64,000 nt of DNA from Thermobifida cellulosilytica TB100. GTDB lineage: Bacteria; Actinomycetota; Actinomycetes; Streptosporangiales; Streptosporangiaceae. The notes beneath the pieces are model-generated. The model ran no database searches and was not told where the DNA came from. It was given only the letters and a program-made list of their open reading frames with translations. The stretch lies in the NCBI RefSeq assembly GCF_001517975.1, contig NZ_KQ950180.1:3038-67037 (forward strand), in the 5' to 3' direction. The position numbers were made by a program, and so were the translations under genes. Positions within the stretch are counted from its first letter, which is position 1, and each line of letters opens with the position of its first letter. Of the stretch, positions 35,144 through 44,949 are shown piece by piece.

Positions 35144-36496
35144 TCACTCCCCCAGCGCCAGGCTCACCTTCTCCCTGGCCTGCTCGGGCTTCAGGTAGCG
35201 GGAGTACTCCTCGATGTCCACCAGCGTCTCGATGCTGCGGTTGAGGAAGCCCAGCCGGCAGACCTCGCCGCCGAGCAGCGCCCGGATGCCCCAGTTGACG
35301 GCCACCCGCGTCCGGGCGGGGCCGGAGGGCACCGAGTACAGGTGGTAGGCCCTGGTCAGCGCCAGCGCGGGGGAGCCGGTGATCTCCACGCCGAGCGGGC
35401 GGGCCACCGCGTCGCGGCCGCTGAGGTCCACCAGCAGGCCGAGGTCGCGGTGGTGGTACTCCCTGCCCGGGCGTCCCAGCAGCGACGCGACGACGTTGTC
35501 CGCGGCCACCGGGCCCTGCCGGGAGGCGTGCTGCGCCGTGGGCGGGCAGAACGCGCCGTCGTCCTTGCTCAGGTCGGGGACGGCCGCGGAGTCGCCGATG
35601 CCGAAGATCTCCGGGTGCCCCGGGACCGCCAGGTCCGGGCCCACCAGGAGCTTGCCGCGCTCGGTGGGCAGGCCGGTGGCGGCGATGAGCGGGCTCGGCG
35701 CGGTCCCGGCGGTCCAGATCAGCGTCCGGCAGGGCAGCACCCGGTCGTCGGTGAGGGTCACCTTGTCCTGGGTCACCTCGCGGACGGTGACCTCCAGCGC
35801 CACCTGGATGCCGCGTGCGCGCAGCAGTTCCAGGGCGCTGCGCCCCAGGGTCTCGCCCAGCTCCGGCATCAGGCGGGGCGCGATGTCCACCAGGTGCCAC
35901 TGGATGTGCCGGTGCAGGTCCGGGTAGAGCTTGCACGCCTCCTCGCACAGCAGCTCCATCGAGGCCGCCGTCTCCACGCCGGTGTAGCCGCCGCCCACCA
36001 CGACGAAGGTGCAGCGCTCGTCGCGCTCGGCGGGGTCGTCGCTGGCGTGGGCCAGCTCCAGTTGGGCCAGCACGTGGTCGCGCAGGTAGACCGCCTCGGC
36101 GAGGTTCTTGTTGCCGCGGCCGTGCTCCATGAGGCCGGGGATGTCGAAGGTGCGGGTGACGCTTCCCGGCGCCAGGACGAGCCGGTCGTAGCGTTCGTAG
36201 CTGTACTCCCCCGAGATCTTGCGCACCACGACCGTGCGCCGCTCGACGTCGACCCCGAGGGCCGCGCCGGGGACGATCCGGGTGCGGCGGAGCTTGCGGT
36301 GCAGGGAGACGGCGATCGACTGCGGGGTCAGCAGCCCCGAGGCCACCTGGGGGAGCAGCGGCTGGTAGAGCATGTAGTCGTTGGGCGCGACCAGCACCAG
36401 TTCGGCCCTGCCCTGCGGAATTCTGCGTTCCAGTCGGCGCAGCGCGTTCAGTCCCGCGAACCCCGCGCCGACCACGACGATGCGTGGCCGTGTCAT
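35144..36496 (-). CDS. NAD(P)/FAD oxidoreductase, type II NADH dehydrogenase-like
   Basis: The 450 residues have an FAD-binding GAGFAGLNALRRL (about 9-21), the QPLLPQVASG quinone-side region, the second Rossmann VVVGGGYTGVETAASM (NAD binding), and IFGIGDSAAV near the FAD. The C-terminal region ends in an amphipathic segment that could bind the membrane. NDH-2 enzymes pass electrons from NADH to quinone without pumping protons. Substrate preference cannot be read from the sequence. ATG 36496 has AGGGGGT upstream. A TetR gene is 74 bases upstream on the same strand. Confidence 0.85.
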   Translation of the reverse strand: MTRPRIVVVGAGFAGLNALRRLERRIPQGRAELVLVAPNDYMLYQPLLPQVASGLLTPQSIAVSLHRKLRRTRIVPGAALGVDVERRTVVVRKISGEYSYERYDRLVLAPGSVTRTFDIPGLMEHGRGNKNLAEAVYLRDHVLAQLELAHASDDPAERDERCTFVVVGGGYTGVETAASMELLCEEACKLYPDLHRHIQWHLVDIAPRLMPELGETLGRSALELLRARGIQVALEVTVREVTQDKVTLTDDRVLPCRTLIWTAGTAPSPLIAATGLPTERGKLLVGPDLAVPGHPEIFGIGDSAAVPDLSKDDGAFCPPTAQHASRQGPVAADNVVASLLGRPGREYHHRDLGLLVDLSGRDAVARPLGVEITGSPALALTRAYHLYSVPSGPARTRVAVNWGIRALLGGEVCRLGFLNRSIETLVDIEEYSRYLKPEQAREKVSLALGE

Positions 36497-36570
36497 CGTC
36501 GGACCCCCTGTCAGTCGGACGTTCGCCGTGCCCGCTGCCCGCGGGCCGGGGGGCCAAACGTGGCGCCGTG

Positions 36571-37143
36571 CTACTCCGCGGCGGTGAGCAGCGCCGTCCG
36601 GGCCATCCGGAACAGCAGGTCGGCCATCCGGTCCCGGTCGAGTTCTCCCGCGCTGTGCGGGGTGGAGTTGAGCAGGCCGAACACCGCGTGCAGCGCGGTG
36701 CGCAGCACCGGCTCGGCGGTGCCGGGGCGCAGCCGGGCCAGCACGGCCACCCACTGCTCCACGTAGGCGCGCTGGAGCCTGCGGATGCGGTGCCGCGGCT
36801 CGGGCGGGACGCTGCCCAGTTCGCGGTCGTGCACGGTGATCAGCGCCGGCTCGTCCAGGGCGAAGGCGATGTGGCCGTGCAGCAGGGCGTCCAGGGCGTC
36901 GGCGGGGTCGGGGTGGGCGGCGACGCGGTCCTCTCCCCCGTGCAGCAGCCGCTCGCTGATGTCGAGCAGGACCTCGGCGAGCAGCGCCTCCTTGCTGGGG
37001 AAGTGCCGGTACAGGGCGGGGCCGGTGGTGCCGACCGCCCGGCCCAGGTCCTCGATGGACACGCCGCGGAAGCCGCGTTCGGCGAAGAGTTCGGCGGCGG
37101 CGCGCAGAATGGCCTCCCGACGTCCCGCCCCGCTGTTCCGCAC
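36571..37143 (-). CDS. TetR-family regulator of the divergent acyl-CoA operon
   Basis: The 190 residues carry the TetR helix-turn-helix (AAAELFAERGFRGVSIEDLG, then AVGTTGPALYRHFPSKEALL) and a ligand-binding domain. It resembles regulators that flank leucine/branched-chain acyl-CoA clusters, such as mycobacterial BkaR-type proteins. The start GTG 37143 has GGAGGT five bases upstream, much better than the TTG at 37179. It is divergent from the carboxylase operon with an inverted-repeat operator between, so repression of that operon and of itself is likely. Confidence 0.88.
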   Translation of the reverse strand: MRNSGAGRREAILRAAAELFAERGFRGVSIEDLGRAVGTTGPALYRHFPSKEALLAEVLLDISERLLHGGEDRVAAHPDPADALDALLHGHIAFALDEPALITVHDRELGSVPPEPRHRIRRLQRAYVEQWVAVLARLRPGTAEPVLRTALHAVFGLLNSTPHSAGELDRDRMADLLFRMARTALLTAAE

Positions 37144-37183
37144 CGTCGCACCTCCGTCCGCCTCGGTCCTGGACGCCAATGTT

Positions 37184-37205
37184 AACAGTGACTAACATCA
37201 CTGTT
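37184..37205 (+). promoter_or_regulatory. TetR operator between regulator and carboxylase operon
   Basis: AACAGTG (37184-37190) and CACTGTT (37199-37205) form a perfect 7+7 inverted repeat with an eight-base ACTAACAT centre. They lie in an AT-rich patch with further GTTAA copies (37181, 37205, 37217). The site ends 32 bases before the carboxylase start. Confidence 0.7.
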
Positions 37206-37237
37206 GTTAATGCTCATTAACAATGTGGGGAGGGACG

Positions 37238-38863
37238 ATGAGCGGCCCGTCCGTGCTCACCTCCGCCGTGGACCCGTCCAGCCCGGCCTTCCGGGCCAAC
37301 GCCGAGGTCAACCGCGTCCTGGCCGCCGAACTGCGGCGCCACCTGGCCGCCGCGGCGCTGGGCGGCCCCGAGCAGGCCCGCAGGCGCCACCGGGCGCGCG
37401 GCAAGCTGCTGCCCCGGGAGCGCGTGGACGCCCTCCTCGACCCGGGGTCGCCGTTCCTGGAGCTGTCGCCGCTGGCCGCCCACGGGATGTACGGGCCCGA
37501 CGGCCGCGACGCGCCCGCCGCCGGGATCATCACCGGGGTGGGGCGGGTCGCGGGCCGCGAGGTCGTGGTGGTGGCCAACGACGCCACCGTGAAGGGCGGC
37601 AGCTACTACCCGATGACCGTCAAGAAGCACCTGCGCGCCCAGGAGGTGGCGCTGCACAACCGCCTGCCGTGCATCTACCTCGTCGACTCCGGCGGCGCCT
37701 TCCTGCCCATGCAGGACGAGGTCTTCCCCGACCGCGAGCACTTCGGCCGCATCTTCTACAACCAGGCCACCATGTCCCGGCTGGGCATCCCGCAGATCGC
37801 CGCAGTGCTGGGCTCGTGCACCGCGGGCGGCGCCTACGTGCCCGCCATGAGCGACGAGGCGGTGATCGTCCGCGAGCAAGGCACCGTCTTCCTGGGCGGG
37901 CCGCCGCTGGTGAAGGCCGCCACCGGCGAGGTCGTCACCGCCGAGGAGCTGGGCGGCGGCGACGTGCACGCCCGCGTCTCCGGCGTGGTCGACCACCTCG
38001 CCGACGACGACGCGCACGCGCTGGACATCGTCCGCCGGATCGTCGCCACCCTCGGCCCCCGCCCGGCCCCCGCCTGGGAGGTCCGCGCCCCGCGGCCGCC
38101 CGCGGCCGACCCCGCCGACCTGTACGGCATCGTCCCCGCCGACACCCGCACCCCCTACGACGTGCGCGAGGTGATCGCGCGGATCGTCGACGGCAGCGAG
38201 TTCACCGAGTTCAAGGCCGAGTACGGCCCCACCCTGGTCACCGGGTTCGCGCACGTCCACGGCCACCCGGTGGGGGTGGTCGCCAACAACGGCATCCTGT
38301 TCTCGGAGTCCGCGCTGAAGGGCGCGCACTTCGTCGAGCTGTGCGACCGGCGCTCCGTGCCGCTGCTGTTCCTACAGAACATCTCCGGCTTCATGGTGGG
38401 CCGCGACTACGAGGCCGGGGGGATCGCCAAGCACGGCGCGAAGATGGTCACCGCCGTGGCCTGCGCCCGCGTCCCCAAGTTCACCGTCGTCATCGGCGGC
38501 TCCTTCGGCGCGGGCAACTACAGCATGTGCGGCCGCGCCTACTCGCCGCGCTTCCTGTGGATGTGGCCCAACGCGCGGATCTCCGTCATGGGGGGCGAGC
38601 AGGCCGCGGCCGTGCTGGCCACGGTGCGCCGCGACCAGATGGCCGCGCGCGGCGAGGAGTGGACGGCCGAGGCCGAGGAGGCGTTCAAGGCCCCCATCCG
38701 GGCCCGCTACGAGGAGCAGGGCAGCCCCTACTACTCCACCGCGCGACTGTGGGACGACGGGGTCATCGACCCGGTCGACACCCGCACCGTGCTCGGGCTG
38801 GCGCTGTCCGCGGCCCGGCACGCCCCGCTGGAACCGGTGGGCTACGGCGTCTTCCGCATGTAG
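37238..38863 (+). CDS. accD1: Methylcrotonyl-CoA-type carboxylase, beta (carboxyltransferase) subunit
   Basis: Transfers CO2 from carboxybiotin to an acyl-CoA. The 541 residues have the two crotonase-like halves of biotin-dependent carboxyltransferases: [31 protein letters not shown], the [12 protein letters not shown] motif, then [26 protein letters not shown]. The last segment is characteristic of methylcrotonyl-CoA carboxylase (leucine breakdown) rather than propionyl-CoA carboxylase. ATG 37238 follows GGGGAGG. The alpha subunit gene starts 23 bases after its stop, in the same order as mycobacterial accD1-accA1-fadE19. Confidence 0.92.
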   Translation: MSGPSVLTSAVDPSSPAFRANAEVNRVLAAELRRHLAAAALGGPEQARRRHRARGKLLPRERVDALLDPGSPFLELSPLAAHGMYGPDGRDAPAAGIITGVGRVAGREVVVVANDATVKGGSYYPMTVKKHLRAQEVALHNRLPCIYLVDSGGAFLPMQDEVFPDREHFGRIFYNQATMSRLGIPQIAAVLGSCTAGGAYVPAMSDEAVIVREQGTVFLGGPPLVKAATGEVVTAEELGGGDVHARVSGVVDHLADDDAHALDIVRRIVATLGPRPAPAWEVRAPRPPAADPADLYGIVPADTRTPYDVREVIARIVDGSEFTEFKAEYGPTLVTGFAHVHGHPVGVVANNGILFSESALKGAHFVELCDRRSVPLLFLQNISGFMVGRDYEAGGIAKHGAKMVTAVACARVPKFTVVIGGSFGAGNYSMCGRAYSPRFLWMWPNARISVMGGEQAAAVLATVRRDQMAARGEEWTAEAEEAFKAPIRARYEEQGSPYYSTARLWDDGVIDPVDTRTVLGLALSAARHAPLEPVGYGVFRM

Positions 38864-38886
38864 CCAGACAAGGAACGGAGCCCGCG

Positions 38887-40986
38887 ATGACGACCTTCCC
38901 CACCCCGCTGTCCGGGTCCCCCGCCGTGCTGGTGGCCAACCGGGGCGAGATCGCGGTGCGGATCATCCGCACCCTGCGGCGACTGGCGCTGCGCGCGGTG
39001 GCCGTGTACAGCGACGCCGACGCCGACGCGCCCCACGTGCGCGCCGCCGACACCGCGCTGCGCGTGCCCGACTACCTGGACGCCGCCGCGATCGTCGAGG
39101 CCGCCCTGTCCGCGGGGGCCGACCTGGTCCACCCCGGCTACGGCTTCCTGGCGGAGAACGCCGCCTTCGCGCGGGCCTGCGCCGCGGCGGGACTGGTCTT
39201 CGTCGGCCCGCCGCCGGAGGCCGTGGAGGCGATGGGCGACAAGATCCGCGCCAAGCGCACCGCGGCCGCCGCGGGGGTGCCGCTGCTGCCCGGCTTCGCC
39301 GAGACCCCGGGCCGCCCCATGTCCGACGCGGAGCTGGCCGCCGCGGCCGAACGGGTCGGCTACCCGCTGCTGCTCAAGCCGTCGGCGGGCGGCGGCGGCA
39401 AGGGCATGCGCCTGGTGCGCCGGGCCGCCGAACTGGCGGAGGCCGCCGCGGCGGCGCGCCGGGAGGCCCGGGCGGCGTTCGGCGACGCCACCCTGCTGGC
39501 GGAGCGGTTCGTGGAGCATCCGCGCCACATCGAGGTGCAGGTCCTCGCCGACGCCCACGGCAACGTCGTGCACCTGGGGGAACGCGAGTGCAGCCTCCAG
39601 CGCCGCCACCAGAAGATCGTGGAGGAGGCCCCCTCCCCGCTGCTCACCCCGGACCGGCGCGCCGCGATGGGGCGGGCCGCGGTGGCCGCCGCCCGGGCCT
39701 GCGGCTACGTGGGCGCGGGCACCGTGGAGTTCGTCGTGCCCGCCGCGGACGCGGCCGTGCCCGGCACGGACGCGGACCACTTCTTCCTGGAGATGAACAC
39801 CCGCCTCCAGGTGGAGCACCCGGTCACCGAGGAGGTGGTCACGATCCGCGGTGTGCGCGGCATCGACCTGGTGGAGGCGCAACTGCGCATCGCCCTGGGC
39901 GAGGAGCTGCCGTTCGCCCAGGACGACGTCTCCTGGACCGGCCACGCCCTGGAGTGCCGGATCTACGCCGAGGACCCGGCCCGGGGCTTCCTGCCCACCG
40001 GGGGCCGGGTACTGCGGTGGGAGGAGCCCGCCGGGCCGGGCGTGCGGGTGGACTCCGGGATCGCCGGGGGCGGCGTCGTCACCTCCGCCTACGATCCGCT
40101 GCTGGCCAAGGTCACCGTGTGGGACGCCGACCGGGCGGGCGCGCTGCGGCGGGCCGACGCCGCCCTGGCCCGCACCACGCTGCTGGGCTGCGGGGCCAAC
40201 ACCGCGTTCCTGCGCGCCCTGCTGGCCCGCCCCGAGGTGGCCGCCGGGGACCTGAGCACCGGCCTGGTCGAACGGCTGCGCCCGGAGCTGACCGCCGACG
40301 CGGGGGCGGACGAGGAGGTGCTGGCCGCCGCGGCCCTGGACCGGCAGCTCGGCCTGCGCCCTCCCGCCGGGGAGGCGAACCGCTTCGCCGTGCCCGACGG
40401 CTGGCGGATCGGCGGCCCCGCCTGGACCGTGTGGCGGCTGCACCCCGCCGGGGGCGACGCCGTCGCGGTCCGGGTCCGCGCCGAGCCCGGCTCGCCGGAC
40501 CGCTTCCAGGTGCGGGTGGGCGACGGCGCGCCCGTCGCCGCCTCCGCAACCCGCACCGCCGACGGCCGCGGCCTGCACGTCGTCTACGGCGGGCGCGCCC
40601 ACGACTACGCCCGCGCCGAGCACGGGCGCGACCTGTGGCTGGGCCGCGGCGGGGCGGCCTGGCACATCCGGGAGGAGGCCCGTACGGCCCCGCTGCGGAC
40701 GCCGGAGGCGCACGCCGACGGCGTGCTGCGCAGCCCCATGCCCGGCACGGTGCTGGCCGTGCCGGCCGTCCTGGGCGGCGCCGTGCGGGCGGGCGCGACG
40801 GTCGCCGTGGTCGAGGCCATGAAGATGGAGCACCCCGTCACCGCGCCGTTCGACGGCACCATTACCGAACTGCGTGTCCGCCCCGGGCAGTCGGTGGCCA
40901 TGGACGACCTCCTGGCCGTCGTCGCCCGGGCGTCCGGTCCGCAACCGGACCGCTCGGCGTCCACCACCACCGAGGAGCAGAGCTGA
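38887..40986 (+). CDS. accA1: Acyl-CoA carboxylase alpha subunit (biotin carboxylase + BCCP)
   Basis: Carboxylates its own biotin using ATP and bicarbonate for the beta subunit upstream. The 699 residues have the biotin carboxylase N-domain (VLVANRGEIAVRIIRTLRRL), the ATP-grasp loop (KPSAGGGGKGMRLV), ERECSLQRRHQK, EMNTRLQVEHPVTE, a linker domain, and a C-terminal biotinyl domain with the biotin Lys in VEAMKMEHPV (about 639-648). The last codon overlaps the next start as TGATG, so translation is coupled. Confidence 0.94.
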   Translation: MTTFPTPLSGSPAVLVANRGEIAVRIIRTLRRLALRAVAVYSDADADAPHVRAADTALRVPDYLDAAAIVEAALSAGADLVHPGYGFLAENAAFARACAAAGLVFVGPPPEAVEAMGDKIRAKRTAAAAGVPLLPGFAETPGRPMSDAELAAAAERVGYPLLLKPSAGGGGKGMRLVRRAAELAEAAAAARREARAAFGDATLLAERFVEHPRHIEVQVLADAHGNVVHLGERECSLQRRHQKIVEEAPSPLLTPDRRAAMGRAAVAAARACGYVGAGTVEFVVPAADAAVPGTDADHFFLEMNTRLQVEHPVTEEVVTIRGVRGIDLVEAQLRIALGEELPFAQDDVSWTGHALECRIYAEDPARGFLPTGGRVLRWEEPAGPGVRVDSGIAGGGVVTSAYDPLLAKVTVWDADRAGALRRADAALARTTLLGCGANTAFLRALLARPEVAAGDLSTGLVERLRPELTADAGADEEVLAAAALDRQLGLRPPAGEANRFAVPDGWRIGGPAWTVWRLHPAGGDAVAVRVRAEPGSPDRFQVRVGDGAPVAASATRTADGRGLHVVYGGRAHDYARAEHGRDLWLGRGGAAWHIREEARTAPLRTPEAHADGVLRSPMPGTVLAVPAVLGGAVRAGATVAVVEAMKMEHPVTAPFDGTITELRVRPGQSVAMDDLLAVVARASGPQPDRSASTTTEEQS

Positions 40987-42140
40987 TGTCGTACCGTCTC
41001 AGCCCGGAACACGAAGAGCTGCGCCGCACCGTCGCGGAGTTCGCCCGCACCGAGGTGGCGCCCGTCATCGGCGACTACTACGAGCGCGCCGCCTTCCCCT
41101 ACGACATCGTCGCGAAGATGGGCCGGATGGGCCTGTTCGGGCTGCCCTTCCCGGAGGAGGTGGGCGGCATGGGCGGCGACTACTTCGCGCTCTGCCTGGC
41201 CCTGGAGGAGCTGGCGCGGGTGGACTCCTCGGTGGCGATCACCCTGGAGGCGGCGGTGTCGCTGGGGGCGATGCCGATCCACCGCTTCGGCAGCCCCGAG
41301 CAGCAGGCGACCTGGCTGCCCCGGCTCTGCTCGGGCGAGGCGCTGGGCGCGTTCGGGCTGACCGAGCCCGACGGCGGCTCCGACGCCGGAGCCACCCGCA
41401 CCACGGCCCGGCTCGACGGCGGCCAGTGGGTGATCGACGGGACCAAGTGCTTCATCACCAACTCCGGCACCGCCATCACGGCCCTGGTCACGGTGACCGC
41501 GGTGACCGGCAGGCGGCCCGACGGGCGCCCGGAGATCTCCGCGATCATCGTCCCCTCGGGTACCCCGGGCCTGTCCGTGGGGCAGAAGTACTCCAAGGTC
41601 GGCTGGAGCGCGTCGGACACCCGCGAACTGGTCTTCGCCGACTGCCGGGTGCCCGAGGACCACCTGCTGGGCGAGCGGGGCCGCGGCTACGCGCAGTTCC
41701 TGCGCATCCTGGACGAGGGGCGCATCGCCATCGCCGCGCTGGCGGTGGGCCTGGCCCAGGGCTGCGTGGACGAGAGCCTGCGCCACGCGGGCGAACGGGT
41801 CGCCTTCGGCCGGCAGATCGGCCACTACCAGGCGATCCAGTTCAAGATCGCGGACATGGCGGCCCGGGTGCACACCGCCCGCCTGGCCTACTACGACGCG
41901 GCCGCGCGCATGCTGGCCGGGGAGCCGTTCAAGAAGGAGGCGGCCATCGCCAAGCTGGTGGCCTCCAACGCGGCCATGGACAACGCCCGCGACGCCACGC
42001 AGATCTTCGGCGGCTACGGGTTCATGAACGAGTTCCCCGTGGGCCGGTTCTACCGCGACGCCAAGATCCTGGAGGTGGGCGAGGGCACCTCGGAGATCCA
42101 GCGCATGCTCATCGCCCGCGAGCTGGGGCTTCCCGCCTGA
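40986..42140 (+). CDS. Acyl-CoA dehydrogenase (isovaleryl-/branched-chain type)
   Basis: FAD enzyme that introduces the 2,3 double bond into an acyl-CoA, giving the substrate for the carboxylase encoded upstream. The 384 residues show FGLTEPDGGSDAGATRT (FAD/substrate), the KYSKVGWSASDTRELVF segment, FGRQIGHYQAIQFKIADM, and QIFGGYGFMNEFPVGRFYRDA ending in GEGTSEIQRMLIAREL. The family's catalytic Glu position falls in the last segment. It overlaps the alpha subunit by one base, completing a leucine-type operon. Exact acyl chain preference is not certain. Confidence 0.92.
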   Translation: MSYRLSPEHEELRRTVAEFARTEVAPVIGDYYERAAFPYDIVAKMGRMGLFGLPFPEEVGGMGGDYFALCLALEELARVDSSVAITLEAAVSLGAMPIHRFGSPEQQATWLPRLCSGEALGAFGLTEPDGGSDAGATRTTARLDGGQWVIDGTKCFITNSGTAITALVTVTAVTGRRPDGRPEISAIIVPSGTPGLSVGQKYSKVGWSASDTRELVFADCRVPEDHLLGERGRGYAQFLRILDEGRIAIAALAVGLAQGCVDESLRHAGERVAFGRQIGHYQAIQFKIADMAARVHTARLAYYDAAARMLAGEPFKKEAAIAKLVASNAAMDNARDATQIFGGYGFMNEFPVGRFYRDAKILEVGEGTSEIQRMLIARELGLPA

Positions 42141-42156
42141 ACCGGGGCGGTCGGGC

Positions 42157-44234
42157 TCAGGCCGGGTCTCCGGCGTCGCCGCTCCCGGACCGCGCCCCCG
42201 CCTCGCCGTGGCCCTCCCCCGTCTGCCGGTACAGGCCGCAGGCGTGGGCGAGCGCGGCCGCGGCCTCCTCGAACCGCCCCGCCTCCCGCAGCGCCAGCCC
42301 GAGGTTGCGCCAGGAGCCCGCCTCGCCGTGCATGTCCCCCGTCTGCCGGTACAGGCCGCAGGCGCGGGTGTGGGCGTCGACCGCCTCCTCGACGCGCCCT
42401 GCCCGCCGCAGCACGACGCCGAGGTCGTGCCAGGCCGCCGCCTTGCCGTGCATGTCCCCCGTCTGCCGGTACAGGCCGCAGGCGCGGGCGAGCGCGGCCG
42501 CGGCCTCCTCGAACCGCCCCGCCTCCCGCAGCGCCAGCCCGAGGTTGCGCCAGGAGCCCACCTCGCTGGAGGGGTCCTCCAGGCGGTGGAAGATCCGGCG
42601 GGCGCGGGTGTGGGCGTCGGCCGCCTCGTCGAACCGTCCGGTTTCGCGCAGCGCCAGGCCGAGGTTGTTCCACGCCCCCGCCTCGCCGTGGGGGTCGTCC
42701 GTCTGCCGGTGCAGGTCGCGGGCGCGGGTGAGCGCGGCCACGGCCTCCGCGTACCGCCGCGCCTGCTGGAGCACGGCGCCGAGGTTGTTCCAGGCCGCCG
42801 CCTCGGCGGCCCGGTCGCCGGCCGCGTGGGCGGCGGCCAGGGCGGAGCGGGCGACTTTCTCCCAGTCCCCGAAACGGCGCCCGTGGTAGAGGTACCGGGC
42901 CAGGTGCCCGGGCAGGGCGACGGCCGCGCGGGCGTGGCCGAGCGCGGGGGCGGCCAGAGCGGCGGCCACCAGGGCGTCTCCCTCCCGGTCCAGCCACGCC
43001 AGCGCCTCCTCCCGGGAGGCGAACGGCCCGTCGGGAGCCTGCCGGCCGGGCAGGGCCCGCAGGCGGGCGTCGGCGGCACCGGCGGTGTCGGTGTAGTGGT
43101 CCAGCAGCCGTGCCAGCGCCCGGCCGCGGTCCCGGTGGGGGTGGGCGGCGGCGTGGTCGGCGAGCAGGTCGTGCACGCCCACCGCCCCGGGGCGGGCCGG
43201 GTGAGCAGGCGCGCGGCCGCCAGCTCGCCCAGCGCCTCCTCTGCCTCGTGCCGGGTGAGGCCGGTCAGCACCGCGGCCGCGGCGGTGGAGACGCTCGGCC
43301 CGGGAGCGGAGGCGACCAGGAGGAGCACCCGCGCCCGGTCCGGGGCCGGTCCGGTGAGGCAGACGTCGAGCAGGGCCCGCAGCGCCCGGGGCTGCTCCCC
43401 GTCCTCATCTGTCCGCGAGGCGGCCTGCTCCAGCCGTCCGGCCAGGCCCGCCGGGGTCAGGCCGGGGCTGCGGGCCAGGTGGGCGGCGGCGATCTCCAGC
43501 GCCAACGGCAGGCGCCCACACAGCCCGGCCAGGCGGTCCAGCCCTTCCCGGTCGCGGGCGCGTACGTCGTCGCTGCGCAGGGAGGAGGACAGCAGCTCCC
43601 GGGCCGCCTCGGGGGTGAGGGCGGCCAGGTCCACGCAGCGGACGCCGGTCAGGGAGTGCAGGCCGCGCCGTCCGGGGGCCACCAGGCGGTGCCCGCCCGG
43701 CCCCGGCAGCAGGGGACGCACCTGGTCGGCGCTGCGGGCGTTGTCGGCCACCACCAGCACCGGGCGCTGCTGCTCGTCGGCGCGGGACAGGGCGGCCAGG
43801 GTGGACCGGTAGCACGCGGCCCGCTCCTCCAGGCCGGGCGGAACGCGCTCGGGGTCCACCCCGGCCTGGTGCAGCAGCACCTCCAGGGCCTCCTCCGCGG
43901 ACAGGGGTTCGGCGCCGGGGGCGTGGCCGCGCAGGTCCACGCACAGCTCCGCGCAGAACCACCCCCGGTGGCGGGCGACCGCACCGGCGGCCGCCACCAG
44001 AGCGGTCTTGCCCGTCCCGCCCGGAGCCGACACCACCGTGCCGGTCTTCCCGTCCCGCTCCGCCCCGGCGGGGGCGAGCCAGTCCAGCAGCGCCGCCAGC
44101 TCCTCCGTCCTCCCCACCAGTGTTGCGGGAGGCGGCAGGAGGGGCAGCGCCGCGGCCCGCAGCCCGGTCAGGTCGATCCGGGTGTCGGGGGTGGGGCGCC
44201 CGGAGTCCTCGCCCTGCTGTCCGCCGCCGGTCAC
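42157..44234 (-). pseudogene. STAND (NB-ARC-like) ATPase with TPR repeats, split by a one-base frameshift
   Basis: The N-terminal frame, from GTG 44234 with GGGAGG five bases upstream, has LVGRTEELAALLDWLAP and Walker A SAPGGTGKTALV. It continues with Walker B VLVVADNARS and the winged-helix part to LLTRPAPGRW near 43179. The family sequence then continues in another frame as GVHDLLADHA from 43176 down to 42157. One G is missing in a run at 43178-43180. The tail holds five nearly identical 40-residue TPRs. Intact, the protein would be about 692 residues. STAND ATPases are signal-sensing switches in regulation, immunity or cell death. Either a real recent mutation or an assembly error explains the break. 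Confidence 0.8.
42206..42800 (-). repeat. 120-base tandem repeats encoding TPRs
   Basis: Five 120-base units, each one 40-residue TPR. The 60-base segments starting at 42241 and 42481 are almost identical, and a 30-base core recurs at 42214, 42334 and 42454. DNA-level identity exceeds what protein conservation needs, which points to recent duplication or gene conversion. Confidence 0.8.
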
Positions 44235-44949
44235 CGGAGCCTCCCGCCCGGTGCCGGGGCGAGCCCGGCGCGCACGTCCCGGCCCGCGCGGACCTCCCGC
44301 GCACGGGTCCGCTCCCCGACCGGGGAGGCGCCCCGGCGCGTCCCCGGCGTCAGCGGCCCTTCGGCCCGTGCGTCTTCCATGTGTCGACCACCGCCCCGCT
44401 GCTGGTTCCGAGAGAGTGCAGCAGGTGCCGGGGCGGGCCGACGGTCGGACCGTGACCGGGACCGCCGCGCCCGCACCCGGGCCTCCCCTCACTCCACGCG
44501 GGCGATTGTGTCCTATTTACGGAGATATGGACAGTTTTTAATGGGGGCAGGAACCGGGTGGCCGGACCGGCGGCACCCGCCCTCCGGCGCCGCGGGGCTT
44601 CCCCGCCACGGACACGCGGACCGCGGCGGGCCTGCCTGCTCCGCGGAACCGTCGGAAGCCCTCGGAGCGAGGCGAGCAGGCCCGGGCACGCGCCTTGCCC
44701 CGGGCGTCCTCAGACCGGTGCTCGTCGGCCTCGGCGAGGTTGCGGTGGTAGCGGGCCTGGCCGTCCCCGCCCGCCGCCGTTCTGCTCCGCCCCGCACCGG
44801 GCTGCGGGGTACCGGAAGCCGACGCCCCCACGAACCGGTCCCCGGGGCCCCGCTCCCGGAGCAGGGCACCGCGGAGCACAGCACGGGGGCCGCCGCTCCC
44901 GTGGGCCGGTGGCGCCGCAGCGCGCCGGGGCGGCCCCGCCGCGCCGGGC
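44235..44949. other. Gene-poor stretch between two repeat ATPases
   Basis: No credible gene. Long open frames exist on both strands but are low-complexity Arg/Pro/Gly. A short leftward stretch around 44670-44760 translates to a TPR-like fragment (ARYHRNLAEADEHRSED) with good codon use, possibly a decayed relic. An AT-rich patch at 44505-44545 may be a promoter or junction. Confidence 0.4.

Noticed and set aside
37144-37179. Upstream TTG start for the TetR regulator
   Set aside because: No ribosome site, while GTG 37143 has GGAGGT at ideal spacing.
42206-42800. CRISPR-like array because of regular repeats
   Set aside because: Repeats are 120 bases, coding, in frame and without unique spacers; they encode TPRs.
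43176-43182. Programmed ribosomal frameshift in the STAND gene
   Set aside because: No slippery heptamer or downstream structure evident; a missing G is simpler.
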